This document shows positions 37,235 through 46,601 of a stretch of 64,000 nt of DNA, piece after piece (the stretch's first letter is position 1; every line of letters begins with the position of its first letter). The position numbers and the translations under genes are program-made. Source of the DNA: Lacihabitans sp. LS3-19 (GTDB lineage: Bacteria > Bacteroidota > Bacteroidia > Cytophagales > Spirosomataceae); assembly GCF_024343575.1 (NCBI RefSeq), contig NZ_RJUA01000115.1, positions 62,001-126,000 on the forward strand, given 5' to 3'. The notes beneath the pieces are model-generated. The model had not been told where the DNA came from and searched no databases. It worked only from the letters and a program-made list of their open reading frames with translations.

Positions 37235-37337
37235 AAAACCTTCCTAATTTAATGCCAGTTTTTTGGTTATTTTTTTTGACAAAAAAATAATTAATAGGTG
37301 GAAAAGCAAAATAGCTAAAAATCCATTGGAATATTAA

Positions 37338-37787
37338 TTAATAAGTTGAATTAGCCCAAAGAAATGCATTGCCAAATATGTAAACATAAATACCTACATA
37401 AGCAACACATCCTACAACCCCTGATAATATACAACCTAAGGCCGCTTTTTTAGTTAAGTCTTTATCTCCATCAGCCATAATCAAAACAATCAACAAACCA
37501 GCCACAGAAAGGCAGAAGCCCCACCAAAAAGGAGGAATGTTTCCGGGTAAGTCCGAATTAGAGATACTTGAATCAATGTTTGCAGAAATATCAATATTTT
37601 CTAAAAGGGAAGAATTTGCTAATTGTAAATCTTCTAGAGTAGTACCTTGGTTTATATTGACGTAGTTTTCAACTTTACTAAGTTTTTCAAACTCTTTATC
37701 TGTATCAAATTTTTGAAATGGATCCCCTGCAAAAACGTTAGAATAAAAACAAGTAATTAATAGGACTAGGAAGGTGATTTTTTTCAT
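37338..37787 (-). CDS. Small FWWG membrane protein, tandem copy 2
   Basis: 149 residues, a paralogue of its two neighbours: signal peptide ending around VFAGD, acidic helical part (KEFEKLSKVENYVNINQGTTL), PGNIPPFWWGFCLSVAGLLI helix, MADGDKDLTKKAALGC loop and a last helix. It has its own terminator and a spacing of about 140 nt from copy 3, so each copy is probably transcribed separately. Function unknown. Confidence 0.75.
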   Translation of the reverse strand: MKKITFLVLLITCFYSNVFAGDPFQKFDTDKEFEKLSKVENYVNINQGTTLEDLQLANSSLLENIDISANIDSSISNSDLPGNIPPFWWGFCLSVAGLLIVLIMADGDKDLTKKAALGCILSGVVGCVAYVGIYVYIFGNAFLWANSTY

Positions 37788-37877
37788 CTTTTGGTGATAT
37801 TTTTTTTATGAAAATTGATTTTTTTGCAAACATACATATTTTTTAAATCTATTAATAAAATATTTGAGCCAAAAAAA

Positions 37878-37905
37878 AGAGGCCCAAGCGTTTGCTTGAG
37901 CCTCT
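37878..37905 (-). terminator. Terminator of small membrane protein gene 3
   Basis: On the minus strand AGAGGCTCAAGC / GCTTGGGCCTCT with one mismatch, followed by eight T. It starts 21 nt after the stop at 37927. Confidence 0.8.
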
Positions 37906-37926
37906 TCAATATATTTTTGAGATATA

Positions 37927-38352
37927 TTAGAATATGGTTAATGCTACCCAGAAAACATAATATAATATATAAACTCCACCAGTAACTATACATCCCATAA
38001 GGGCTTTTTTCGTTTGAGCATTGTCTTTGTCAGTCAATACATAAACTAAAATTACTCCCAAGATGGTAAGCACACATCCCCACCAGAATGCTGGGATACC
38101 AGCTGGAAGGTCAGAAGCAGCAACTGAAGCTGCAGCGTCAGCTTCGATATTGATGTCAGTCAAAAGATTTGAGTTTTGAGATTGTAAAGATTCCAAAGTT
38201 GTTCCTTCGTTGTTTTGAACGTAGTTCTCAATTTTGTTTAGTTGCTCAAACTCAGCGTTGATATCTTGTGCATCATAATTGATTGGTTCTGCAGCAGTAG
38301 CTAAAGTAAAGCTAAGAGCTAGAATGCTGATTAGGGAAAGGATTTTTTTCAT
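37927..38352 (-). CDS. Small FWWG membrane protein, tandem copy 3
   Basis: 141 residues from the ATG at 38352, chosen because MKKILSLISILALSF begins a normal signal peptide aligned with the paralogues; the frame is open 25 codons further upstream. Acidic helical part (EFEQLNKIENYVQNNEGTTL), LPAGIPAFWWGCVLTILGVI helix, LTDKDNAQTKKALMGC loop and a last helix. The triplet lies just upstream of the secreted-YidD operon on the same strand, which suggests but does not prove a link. Confidence 0.76.
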   Translation of the reverse strand: MKKILSLISILALSFTLATAAEPINYDAQDINAEFEQLNKIENYVQNNEGTTLESLQSQNSNLLTDINIEADAAASVAASDLPAGIPAFWWGCVLTILGVILVYVLTDKDNAQTKKALMGCIVTGGVYILYYVFWVALTIF

Positions 38353-38586
38353 GATAAAAAAATTTAGATGTTTAATGTTTACGCAATAATAGATAATTAA
38401 AATTTGAATTTCAAAGGCTTTGAACACTTTTTTACAAAAGAATCTTAAAAATGAAAAAGTAAAGAATAAAGCTCAGTTTTTTTTCAGAGTTTTTTATTTA
38501 AAGGTAAATTCTAAGAAATTTGCTTTTATTATAAATTATTAAATTTCCAAATTGTAATTTAGAAAAGACTAATAAAGCTGTAATGA

Positions 38587-41500
38587 TTATTCTGGGCAGA
38601 CAGAGATTTCTGCTTTAAAGACCGAGCCTGTTTTAGCCTCAAAACCGGGTTTTAAAAAAATTCCTTTATTGGTTTTATTAAAGACTATGATGCCATCTTC
38701 AATTTTGCCGGTGTTATGAATATAGTTTACATTATCATTCAAAATTGAAGTTTGATTTAATTGATTTTCATAAACTTTAATACCTTCTATTTTTATATTA
38801 TCAATTGCTAGTTCATCCCTTGGGCCAGATATGTCATTTCCAGTGTAATAATATTTCCAAAAAAGTTGTACATATGGCTTATTCATCATTGAAATTGGCA
38901 ATATAATATTCTCAAAAATTAGAGAGTCATTGTTAAAATTACTACCAGAATATTCAACAATTGGCAAGAATTCCTGAAAAGGCTGAATATCCCCTTCTCT
39001 GAAATACAATCTAATTTTGAACTTTCTTGGATTTGATGTAATAGTTCTACCGACCCAAGATATTTTTACGGTATCAAGGTTTTCACTATTTATAGCAAGT
39101 AAAAATCCCCCTAATTTATTCTCAGGATAACCTACGTTGCCATTTCCGGTATTGATAAAACTAAAGCCATTATTTCCAAGTCCATTTATTCTAGTACGTG
39201 AAGTTAGATTAAAAGCACCAGAAGTAAATCCCTCTATATTAGCATTAATTGTGGGATTCTGTTGGTCTAAATATACGAATTTTGAATTTGACGGTGAACT
39301 TCCCGCACTACTTGTAGATGACCATTCGTTAAGACTATATCCACAATTTGCAATATTTGCTGCTATTTCAGGTATTGGATTCTCTGATAAAATTGAAGAC
39401 TCGAAATATGCAGTGTAAACTTTATCGGAAGACGTATTTATAGTTATTGTCTGATCAAATAATTGAATTCCATTTAATATCCAGTAGGCAAATTTATAAC
39501 CTGGATTTGGTACTGCTGTTATTTTTAGAGGAATATTATCAAAATATACACCTGTCCAAGAGTTAACATTAATTGGCATGCCTTTGGTAGAGCTTTTTAT
39601 ATCCATTATGTTTACTTTAATAAAGCCTTTTATCGTGTCAGGTGTGTTTATTGTTAGGTTGTATTCGCCTGTCAAATTGAAATAAGTTTTTATTTGGTTA
39701 AACATTTCAGAAGGTCTACCTACTATATAGTTTGAAACAATAGCACATTGACTGTTCCAATCTACAACGCTATTTAAATTTTTCCATCTGGTAATATGTT
39801 GTAAAATTTCTGGTGAGTAAATATTTTTAAGATTATTAAACAAAGGCAAAGAATAACTAGATTTGAAAGAGCTATTTAATAAATCAGCATATCTATTGAT
39901 GAAGAGATTTTTGAAGGTTGTATTGTTTAATAATTTCTTAAAAATAATATTGTCAGGGTGGTTTGTTTGGTTTAATAAATCAGCATTTTGATAATTCACG
40001 ACTTCACCCAAAGATCGATCTGTATCAAAAAGAATCCACCTCCACCTTCCATCGTTTCCATAAGAAGCATTTGGATTATAAGTATTTCGAGTTCTCCAAA
40101 GTTTTACATTGTTTTGTGGCCAGTCAATATTTCCTATAAAAATTTCAGCTATTTGATAATCAATTAAATTTTCGGGATCCAACATTTCAATTGCTGCATT
40201 ATAATTTGCAGGAACACTCATGTCATTTGAGGTCACAAATGAATACATGTTGTCATAATGAATTTCGTCACCCTCGTTTATTTCATCTGGGCCATTCCAG
40301 GATATACTTCTCATGTCAAGGTTGTCTTTATCAACTCCATAAATTCCATTTAAGAAATAGTTATCTATTCTGTCTCTGATGTTATGAATACCCCAATATT
40401 CTCCATTTAAAAACAAAATTGATTGACGGCTTTTTTGGCTAGAAAAGTTCAAATGTTCCATCCATTTTTGAACAAACACATCCTTAAAAAGTGTTTGGTT
40501 ATAATCGTTTCCGGAGTTTCTTAAAATAATTCGATCTTGTAATAAGTTAGGACTTTGGGGAAATATTGGATTATTGTCAAATTTATTTACACCATAAAGC
40601 CTCAAAGACTTATAAGGGAAAGACGTTGTACAACCACCATGAATTCGAATAGAAAGGTTCTGGTTTATAATGTTGTTTTGAGTCTCTATTAGTTCGAAAT
40701 TTGCTGGGCGTTCCCAAACTGAGCCTTTCATGGAATAGTTCCCTATGGTACATATATCAGCGGGTTCGGTTGGATTAGTAATTCTGAAATTATCAAATAT
40801 CACGCCTGCTGTATAAATACCTTGGTTGTATTCAAAAAGATGATTTTCTTGAGCGGCAATTGAAACCACTGGAAAACTGTAGGGGTTGTTACCTGTGGTA
40901 CTGTAAAAATAGCTATTGGTAACTACATTAGAAGTTAAATAACCAACTTTTGAAGCTACTGCTCTTATTACAGTTCCTTTTTTTATAAGGTAGTTCGGAA
41001 TGTAAGTAGGCGTTTGGTCAAATGTACTTGAAATCGTACTTATCTGATTGGCTTGGCTTGTTTTATCTTGTACGAATATAGGAGTTGTGTAAGGTATAGA
41101 TGTATAATTTCTAGTTAATAAACTGCCAAACGGATCTCCTGGGTTTTTCGGAAATGTATTTTTATATTGATATGTTGTGCCTGTTGTATTAGTTGGGTTC
41201 GGGTATGAGCCATCTGTTGTATAAGTAATACTTACAGCTGGATCAGAGTGGGTTAAAGATAAGCTAAAATTAGCATTAAAGAAGCCACCTTGTTTCGAAA
41301 ATATGGGTGGATCAAGGAAGCCGTCGTAGGCGTTTGTAGGGTTGTTAGATATGTTAGGGCTGCTAGGAGAAAAATATTTAATTACTGAGGAGCCATCTGA
41401 ATATCTGCCATAAGATACATCATCTCTTTGTGGTGGGAATATTATTGAATCAATATTAGTGATTCCATCAGGCATGGTTAAATACACCGCTTCTCCATTT

Positions 41501-41829
41501 GTAGATGAAAGAGAGAAATTTGCATGTATGTTTCCCGCTGAGGTGTTGCCACTCGCCCATATTAATAAATATCCATTTGCTGGTACCACAACTTGATTTA
41601 CATTTCCTGTAAATTGAAATTTGGTAAGATTTGTAGTTAAGTCTGAGATGTAATAATTAGCCAAGTCAACAGGCGTGTTTCCAGCGTTGTATATTTCTAT
41701 CCAATCTGAATAATTACCGTCATTATCTGTAATTGTTGAGGTGTTTGATGCCATAACCTCATTTATGAATAATTGGCTTAACCCGATTTTGGGTAGAATC
41801 AAAAGTAATAAAAATGTTAAGTGTTTCAT
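38587..41829 (-). CDS. CotH kinase family surface protein with lamin-tail domain
   Basis: 1080 residues with a signal peptide. Domains in order: lamin tail domain (about 19-125; LFINEVMASN ... SDWIEIYNAG); a chitobiase C-terminal-like segment with ITYTTDGSYPNPTN (about 180-215); CotH kinase (about 300-690; SIRIHGGCT, FPYKSLRL, FLNGEYWGIHNIRDRID and WILFDTDRSLG); an InlB-like repeat (GYKFAYWILNG); a beta-sandwich; and a C-terminal module LKPGFEAKTGSVFKAEIS with a Cys near the end, shared with the protein at 1-2432. CotH kinases are protein kinases of bacterial spore coats and surfaces; here it is probably an outer-surface protein. Single gene. Confidence 0.87.
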   Translation of the reverse strand: MKHLTFLLLLILPKIGLSQLFINEVMASNTSTITDNDGNYSDWIEIYNAGNTPVDLANYYISDLTTNLTKFQFTGNVNQVVVPANGYLLIWASGNTSAGNIHANFSLSSTNGEAVYLTMPDGITNIDSIIFPPQRDDVSYGRYSDGSSVIKYFSPSSPNISNNPTNAYDGFLDPPIFSKQGGFFNANFSLSLTHSDPAVSITYTTDGSYPNPTNTTGTTYQYKNTFPKNPGDPFGSLLTRNYTSIPYTTPIFVQDKTSQANQISTISSTFDQTPTYIPNYLIKKGTVIRAVASKVGYLTSNVVTNSYFYSTTGNNPYSFPVVSIAAQENHLFEYNQGIYTAGVIFDNFRITNPTEPADICTIGNYSMKGSVWERPANFELIETQNNIINQNLSIRIHGGCTTSFPYKSLRLYGVNKFDNNPIFPQSPNLLQDRIILRNSGNDYNQTLFKDVFVQKWMEHLNFSSQKSRQSILFLNGEYWGIHNIRDRIDNYFLNGIYGVDKDNLDMRSISWNGPDEINEGDEIHYDNMYSFVTSNDMSVPANYNAAIEMLDPENLIDYQIAEIFIGNIDWPQNNVKLWRTRNTYNPNASYGNDGRWRWILFDTDRSLGEVVNYQNADLLNQTNHPDNIIFKKLLNNTTFKNLFINRYADLLNSSFKSSYSLPLFNNLKNIYSPEILQHITRWKNLNSVVDWNSQCAIVSNYIVGRPSEMFNQIKTYFNLTGEYNLTINTPDTIKGFIKVNIMDIKSSTKGMPINVNSWTGVYFDNIPLKITAVPNPGYKFAYWILNGIQLFDQTITINTSSDKVYTAYFESSILSENPIPEIAANIANCGYSLNEWSSTSSAGSSPSNSKFVYLDQQNPTINANIEGFTSGAFNLTSRTRINGLGNNGFSFINTGNGNVGYPENKLGGFLLAINSENLDTVKISWVGRTITSNPRKFKIRLYFREGDIQPFQEFLPIVEYSGSNFNNDSLIFENIILPISMMNKPYVQLFWKYYYTGNDISGPRDELAIDNIKIEGIKVYENQLNQTSILNDNVNYIHNTGKIEDGIIVFNKTNKGIFLKPGFEAKTGSVFKAEISVCPE

Positions 41830-42009
41830 CGAGTTGTCTTTAAAGTGAACGTATTATTTTAATTTTTTAGGACTTTTAAAAGTCACTTTTTTTGCAAAGA
41901 ATTAGAGATGGAATTTATTATTTCGGAGCATTATTAATATTGTTTTCTTGGAAAAAACAGCCAAAATGCATTCGTTTTGAGTTTTTTAAAAAAATTCAAA
42001 TTTTAGTAA

Positions 42010-43221
42010 TTAGTACAAGTTGGATCTGGAAATTAATCGCCATTTGCTGATATTGTCATCATATACTATATGAAAACTCTCTCCAGGTTGAAGCACAGAA
42101 ATAGTAGTTGAAAACCCATTTTTTATTGCCGGAGAAATGTTAATAGAAACATTATTGCCCTGATTTGCCAATATATAATATCGGCCACTTATAGGTTGAA
42201 AAGAAGGCAAAGTAATGGTTTGTGAGCTGTTATTGCCTGTATAAATCAAGACGTTATCATTTCCTGTAGCAGTTGTAGAGGCCGTAAAAGTTCTGAAAGG
42301 AACTGTAATGGACTTGAAAAATGTAATACCATTTTGTTGTAAATTCATAAATTTGTGGTTAAAGTTATAATCAAATGTTTTGGCGTCAAAATCAATCGAA
42401 TTGCTTTTAACTGACAAATGGTTAGCTTTTATTTCCATTTTGTCATAGTGGGGCGAATAAATTTGAGTACTATCGTTTCTAAATGTAATTTTTTTAGGAC
42501 CCGATAGGTTAATGTCTTTAGTTTCTGTAAAAATATTTTCCCAGTATGTTCCATTTCCAATTAAAGCAGCATTACTGATATAATCATATGTCAATTTTCC
42601 AGCAGTAGGTGTTTCAGAGCTTGTTTCAACGTTCAGAGATTGCGGCAATTGTATAAAATTTGGTGCTACTGTTGCACTAGAAATTAATCCGCTGATGTTA
42701 TAAGCGTTTGAAGAGCAGGGTGCAGATCCTCCAAAACTAACGAAACCAGGTATATAGCTGTTATTCAAGCTTGGTGCTGTACTACTATTTGGATTCCATG
42801 TCAAGGGCGTATCATTATTAACAAACCAAAAATCATTACATGGTAGATTTGTAGTATAATTCTGAAAAGCAGTTCTGGCAATTAACCTAGCGGAACCTAC
42901 ATAATTATAAGTATCTAGGTAAGAACCCGCATAAAGGTTTTCTATATAATACCAATACCCATCTTTTCTAAATAAGATATTAGCTCGAAAAGAAGAGTAA
43001 GAATAAAAATAATAAGAGCTATAAACATTAGTACCTGCATCCTTAAAATTTGTATTGAAATTAAAAGCACTCGGAACATTAGGATTTATATAGATTTCTA
43101 AACCATTATAGTTATTATCAAAATTATTATATTGTGCCAAAATAGAAGCCTCAAAGCCAAAACATAAAATCAAAAACATAAAAACTTTTTTATGGCTTTT
43201 TGTTGGTTTTAGAATATTCAT
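42010..43221 (-). CDS. Secreted hypothetical protein (pair member 1)
   Basis: 403 residues from the ATG at 43221, followed by a hydrophobic signal segment (VFMFLILCFGFEASILAQ); the frame is open further upstream without a believable signal. The mature part is rich in Asn, Tyr, Ser and Thr. Its C-terminus (TLPSFQPISGRYYILANQG, then GFSTTISVLQPGESFHIVYD) matches the end of the next gene product (TLPNPNPLNGREYKIANPS), a form often seen in fibre or tail tips. No named family. It probably forms a beta-rich extracellular protein. Confidence 0.65.
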   Translation of the reverse strand: MNILKPTKSHKKVFMFLILCFGFEASILAQYNNFDNNYNGLEIYINPNVPSAFNFNTNFKDAGTNVYSSYYFYSYSSFRANILFRKDGYWYYIENLYAGSYLDTYNYVGSARLIARTAFQNYTTNLPCNDFWFVNNDTPLTWNPNSSTAPSLNNSYIPGFVSFGGSAPCSSNAYNISGLISSATVAPNFIQLPQSLNVETSSETPTAGKLTYDYISNAALIGNGTYWENIFTETKDINLSGPKKITFRNDSTQIYSPHYDKMEIKANHLSVKSNSIDFDAKTFDYNFNHKFMNLQQNGITFFKSITVPFRTFTASTTATGNDNVLIYTGNNSSQTITLPSFQPISGRYYILANQGNNVSINISPAIKNGFSTTISVLQPGESFHIVYDDNISKWRLISRSNLY

Positions 43222-43379
43222 TTTTAACCAAGTTCTTGATAGACTATAGTTTTTAATATTCTTAGAGCTGAATAAATCATTAAACGCAGTTTGATTAAAA
43301 TTTGAGATGTTTTGCATATTTGAAAGATTAATTTTATACCCTACCGCCTTCAAGCCGCCTCGGAAATTTGCTTATTTTC

Positions 43380-44444
43380 TTAGTTTATTTTATACCAGTT
43401 ATATCCGTCTGAAACTATCGTTAGGTTTTGACCTGCTGATAATATACCTCCACTAAGACCTATAATGGAATAAGGAGAAAAAGTTACTGTTCCGGTACTC
43501 GGATTGGCAATCTTGTATTCACGGCCATTTAAAGGATTTGGATTTGGAAGTGTAAAAGTGTTTGATGACGTTCCTGAATGAATTACTATATGGTTATCTT
43601 CTCCCAAGGTATAATCACCTGTTGTGTTTGTTACTGGAGTTGCTATTGCTGTTTTAACAGTAAAGTTTGTAGTATAAGGGGAATTGTTTTTTCCTAAAAC
43701 TAATCTTTCTACACCATCAGTTTTAAACACTAAATGCGTAGTACCACCATTATTATTTGTTCCAAATATTTGTGTAGAAGCATCACCAAAGTTAAAAACT
43801 TGGTTTTGGTTTAAATTATAGTCTGAGTAGTTAGGCCAGACAGATTTCCAGTTTGTACCATTATTAAATTGTATGCTTTCTTCACAAGTATTGTATAGGA
43901 TTCTTCCCGCTGAATTTGGAATAATTGCAATTTGTACTGAGTTTTTATTTGCCAAATCAATATAATCGGGATTAATAACAGTTGTTGTAGAACCTAAAGC
44001 GGTCGTACTCGCAGATGGCCCTGTTAGTGTAAGTGATACGATTGGCCCATTAGGTGAAGCTATTGGCAAACTTGGATAACTATACCATTGGTAACCATAG
44101 GGCCCAAAAGGAACTACATATTGTTGCCATAGTGCACATGCTGGCGGATTTATTGTTGGATGTTCAACTTCGGTTCGATATAAGTAGTAAGTATTTGCAT
44201 AATAAGTAATTCCTAAGCCTGTGTAAACAATATACCAATAATTGTCTCTCCGAAAGATTGTTTTGGTACCTCCTGGTCCTGCCCAGGTATCAACCCAAAA
44301 AATATTTGAGCCATTGTCTTCAAATGAAGTTGATGTACCCGTTCCTACCAATGCAAGGGTATGGCCTCCGTAATTCACTTGCGAAAAAGCGATATTGGTT
44401 GAAATCAGAATGAATAGAGAAATGCTAGAAATTAGATTTTTCAT
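43380..44444 (-). CDS. Secreted hypothetical protein (pair member 2)
   Basis: 354 residues with a signal peptide (MKNLISSISLFILISTNIAF-SQ). It is a paralogue of the preceding secreted protein: both begin with a Gly/Tyr-rich beta region containing W(Y)YI, a middle part ending in NGTxW, and the TLP(N/S)...GR(E/Y)Y tail with a final W-x-x-I/S. About 160 nt separate the two genes. The stand-alone LytTR gene lies 44 nt upstream on the same strand. Function unknown. Confidence 0.65.
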   Translation of the reverse strand: MKNLISSISLFILISTNIAFSQVNYGGHTLALVGTGTSTSFEDNGSNIFWVDTWAGPGGTKTIFRRDNYWYIVYTGLGITYYANTYYLYRTEVEHPTINPPACALWQQYVVPFGPYGYQWYSYPSLPIASPNGPIVSLTLTGPSASTTALGSTTTVINPDYIDLANKNSVQIAIIPNSAGRILYNTCEESIQFNNGTNWKSVWPNYSDYNLNQNQVFNFGDASTQIFGTNNNGGTTHLVFKTDGVERLVLGKNNSPYTTNFTVKTAIATPVTNTTGDYTLGEDNHIVIHSGTSSNTFTLPNPNPLNGREYKIANPSTGTVTFSPYSIIGLSGGILSAGQNLTIVSDGYNWYKIN

Positions 44445-44488
44445 TTTTTTTTGTCATTAGATATTTAACTTTTGTAAAAGAAAACCTA

Positions 44489-44818
44489 TCAATCCAATTT
44501 CTTTAACCCTTCCAAATGCCCCAAAAAGCTTTTGGTTCTTCGTCTAGAAGGAATTATTTTTTCTCCATTATTTAGGAAAATCTGATTGTCTTTAACTTTT
44601 TTGATACAGTCTGTGTTGATGATGGTGGATTTAGTAACCCTAAAGAAGTTTGGGAAAGGCTCTAGCTGTGCTTGGATTTTTTTGAGAGTGGTGGCTACAA
44701 TGATTTTGTTTTTACCATTTTGAAAATGTACTGTTGTATAATTCACGTCTCCTTTTAAAGTGATAAGTTCAAAAGGGTTTACATTTTGACGGCCTCCTAT
44801 GTGTATTAAGTTTTCCAT
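44489..44818 (-). CDS. Stand-alone LytTR DNA-binding regulator
   Basis: 109 residues from the ATG at 44818; a TTG further upstream at 44911 is unlikely. Almost the whole protein is a LytTR domain: LKGDVNYTTVHFQNGKNKII, TTLKKIQAQL, FFRVTKSTIINTDCIK and the end IPSRRR. There is no receiver domain and no adjacent histidine kinase, so input must come through its amount or a separate partner. It may control the two secreted-protein genes downstream on the same strand, a guess from gene order. Confidence 0.85.
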   Translation of the reverse strand: MENLIHIGGRQNVNPFELITLKGDVNYTTVHFQNGKNKIIVATTLKKIQAQLEPFPNFFRVTKSTIINTDCIKKVKDNQIFLNNGEKIIPSRRRTKSFLGHLEGLKKLD

Positions 44819-45013
44819 GTGTTTATGTTTTTTGTTTTGGGAAATATTTTCTTTTATATCCTGATGGTTCCATTTTTTGTAACCATCGAATTGTTTTTTT
44901 TTACAGGACAAAGAAAGAGAAGATTATTATACAGCGGTATCGCTAATAATAGTGAGTTGGAAATTTGTAATTTTTGCAATCACAATTAAGTTTTATGAAT
45001 TTCTCATAAAAAA

Positions 45014-45041
45014 AACCTCCAATTTGAAATTATTGGAGGTT
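45014..45041 (-). terminator. Terminator after the Lgt-associated gene
   Basis: Perfect 10-bp stem AACCTCCAAT / ATTGGAGGTT followed on the minus strand by a run of eight T. It ends the lgt-like unit (46489 to 45097). Confidence 0.82.
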
Positions 45042-45096
45042 AATATTTAAAAGTTTTAAATTTATAATAAGCAGTGATAATAATTTAATTAAGCAC

Positions 45097-45720
45097 TTAT
45101 GACTCAAAAATTATATCTATAAAGGGGAAATAGATATTTGCTACTGGACCAGGTGTTGTATCATAAAATTGGCCACCAATAATACTGTAATTTGATGTTT
45201 CAAAAGGGAAATCTCCAGGGTTTAAATTTGTAATTGCCCTTCCTTCTGTATTTTCAATTTTATTCAAATACCCGCCAGCAGGCAGTTTTCTTCTAATAAT
45301 GTACTTTTCACTTGCATCAAGACTCACATTTGCAGGAATATATTGCATTTCAGTTGCATTGAAAACTTGATTTATTGTGAAAATAACACTATTGTTTGAG
45401 GCTTTCACTATTTCGATAGTATATGGCAGATTTGCTGCAAATAAATTCGCATTTCCTTGATAACCTATCTTACAGATGGTTTTAGGAGAGGGCACTGTAA
45501 AAGTAAATTCATGTATCAAAAGATCCATTTTGCTATCTTTTCCCAGTTTCTTTGAAATAATAGTTTCAGTTATTTTTTTTAAATCTGATAAGTTTTCATC
45601 ACAAGTTGCAGCTTGGGTATTAATTGACCCAAATCCCATATTGCAAGCAGAACCAATTATTAGTACAGCTGTAAGCCCCAAAAAGGCTGGTAAAATCCAA
45701 TTTGAAAATATTTTTTTCAT
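45097..45720 (-). CDS. Secreted hypothetical protein downstream of the lgt-like gene
   Basis: 207 residues with a hydrophobic signal (WILPAFLGLTAVLIIG) ending near GSAC, which may be a weak lipobox; a type I cleavage is also possible. The mature part is a beta-rich domain (HEFTFTVPSPKTICKIGYQG, YTIEIVKASNNSVIFTI, KYIIRRKLPAGGYLN) of the kind annotated as DUF4082; this is tentative. It starts 4 nt after the lgt-like gene, so the two are certainly coexpressed. It could be the dedicated substrate of that Lgt, an inference. Confidence 0.65.
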   Translation of the reverse strand: MKKIFSNWILPAFLGLTAVLIIGSACNMGFGSINTQAATCDENLSDLKKITETIISKKLGKDSKMDLLIHEFTFTVPSPKTICKIGYQGNANLFAANLPYTIEIVKASNNSVIFTINQVFNATEMQYIPANVSLDASEKYIIRRKLPAGGYLNKIENTEGRAITNLNPGDFPFETSNYSIIGGQFYDTTPGPVANIYFPFIDIIFES

Positions 45721-45724
45721 TTTT

Positions 45725-46489
45725 TTAAGAATTATGTTTAGAAATTGATTTGTTTTTTATTTTTAGATATATAATGAATGTTCCTACTATAGATATTAAT
45801 GAAATAAACTGTGCATGAGATAAATAATTTGGAATGATAAAACCTCTAACATCAGCTCTGAAAAACTCTAGAGAAAATCTTAGAATTCCATAGCTCAAAA
45901 GATAAATTATGATTTTTTCGCCTGAATATTTTTTTGAATAATTGTGTAGAAAAATAAATATTATCCCTAGACTAATAGCTTCGAAAAGTTGAATTGGAAA
46001 AACATTATGGATACCTGATGCCTCAAAATCTAGTCCAAATATGCTCGAAGTGTGTATCCCGTAACAACATCCACCAAAAAAGCATCCCAATCTGCCAAAG
46101 CTATGTGCAATAAGTATTGCTAACACCATAATGTCAAGAACTTGGTATATTGGAAGTCGGTAAAACTTTAGATAGTAAATAGCAACTAAAACGCCAAATA
46201 TTAAGGAACCGTAAAATACAAATCCACCTTCTGAAATATCAAGTAGCATTCTAGGGTTTTGAATATAAAATCCTGGATTTTCGAGCCAAAATAAAAGTTT
46301 TCCTCCAATAAATCCACCAAGAAAAATCAAGTAATAGAAGTTATTTTCAAGATTTATATCTAATGTTTTTTTAGCATAATATTTACTATATTTAGCAGCT
46401 AGGAAGGTTCCGAGTACTATGCAAATTGAATATGAATAAATTGGAAAATTAAGACCCCAAAAATCAATATTAAAAATTACAGGATACAT
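45725..46489 (-). CDS. Prolipoprotein diacylglyceryl transferase (Lgt) homologue, divergent
   Basis: 254 residues with about seven transmembrane helices. It has the HSFGRLGCFFGGCCYG motif, containing the essential Arg of the Lgt signature (GRxGNF in E. coli), and a late FPIQLFEA in place of the usual HPTQLYE, so the conserved His of that motif is absent. Lgt moves a diacylglyceryl group to lipobox cysteines. Because of the divergence and its operon with one secreted protein, this may be an additional Lgt beside the housekeeping one. Assignment to the superfamily is firm; activity is not. Confidence 0.8.
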   Translation of the reverse strand: MYPVIFNIDFWGLNFPIYSYSICIVLGTFLAAKYSKYYAKKTLDINLENNFYYLIFLGGFIGGKLLFWLENPGFYIQNPRMLLDISEGGFVFYGSLIFGVLVAIYYLKFYRLPIYQVLDIMVLAILIAHSFGRLGCFFGGCCYGIHTSSIFGLDFEASGIHNVFPIQLFEAISLGIIFIFLHNYSKKYSGEKIIIYLLSYGILRFSLEFFRADVRGFIIPNYLSHAQFISLISIVGTFIIYLKIKNKSISKHNS

Positions 46490-46601
46490 AAATCAAATAT
46501 TTAGAGATTGTTTTATTTAGAAATGTAAAAAAGTTGGGTTTTAAACCTATTATATCTGTTTCAAGAGTTTTATTTTTTTAGATATAAATACTATGTTCTG
46601 T

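Noticed and set aside
38353-38427. N-terminal extension of small membrane protein copy 3
   Set aside because: It would put 25 residues before a normal signal peptide and break the alignment with the two paralogues.
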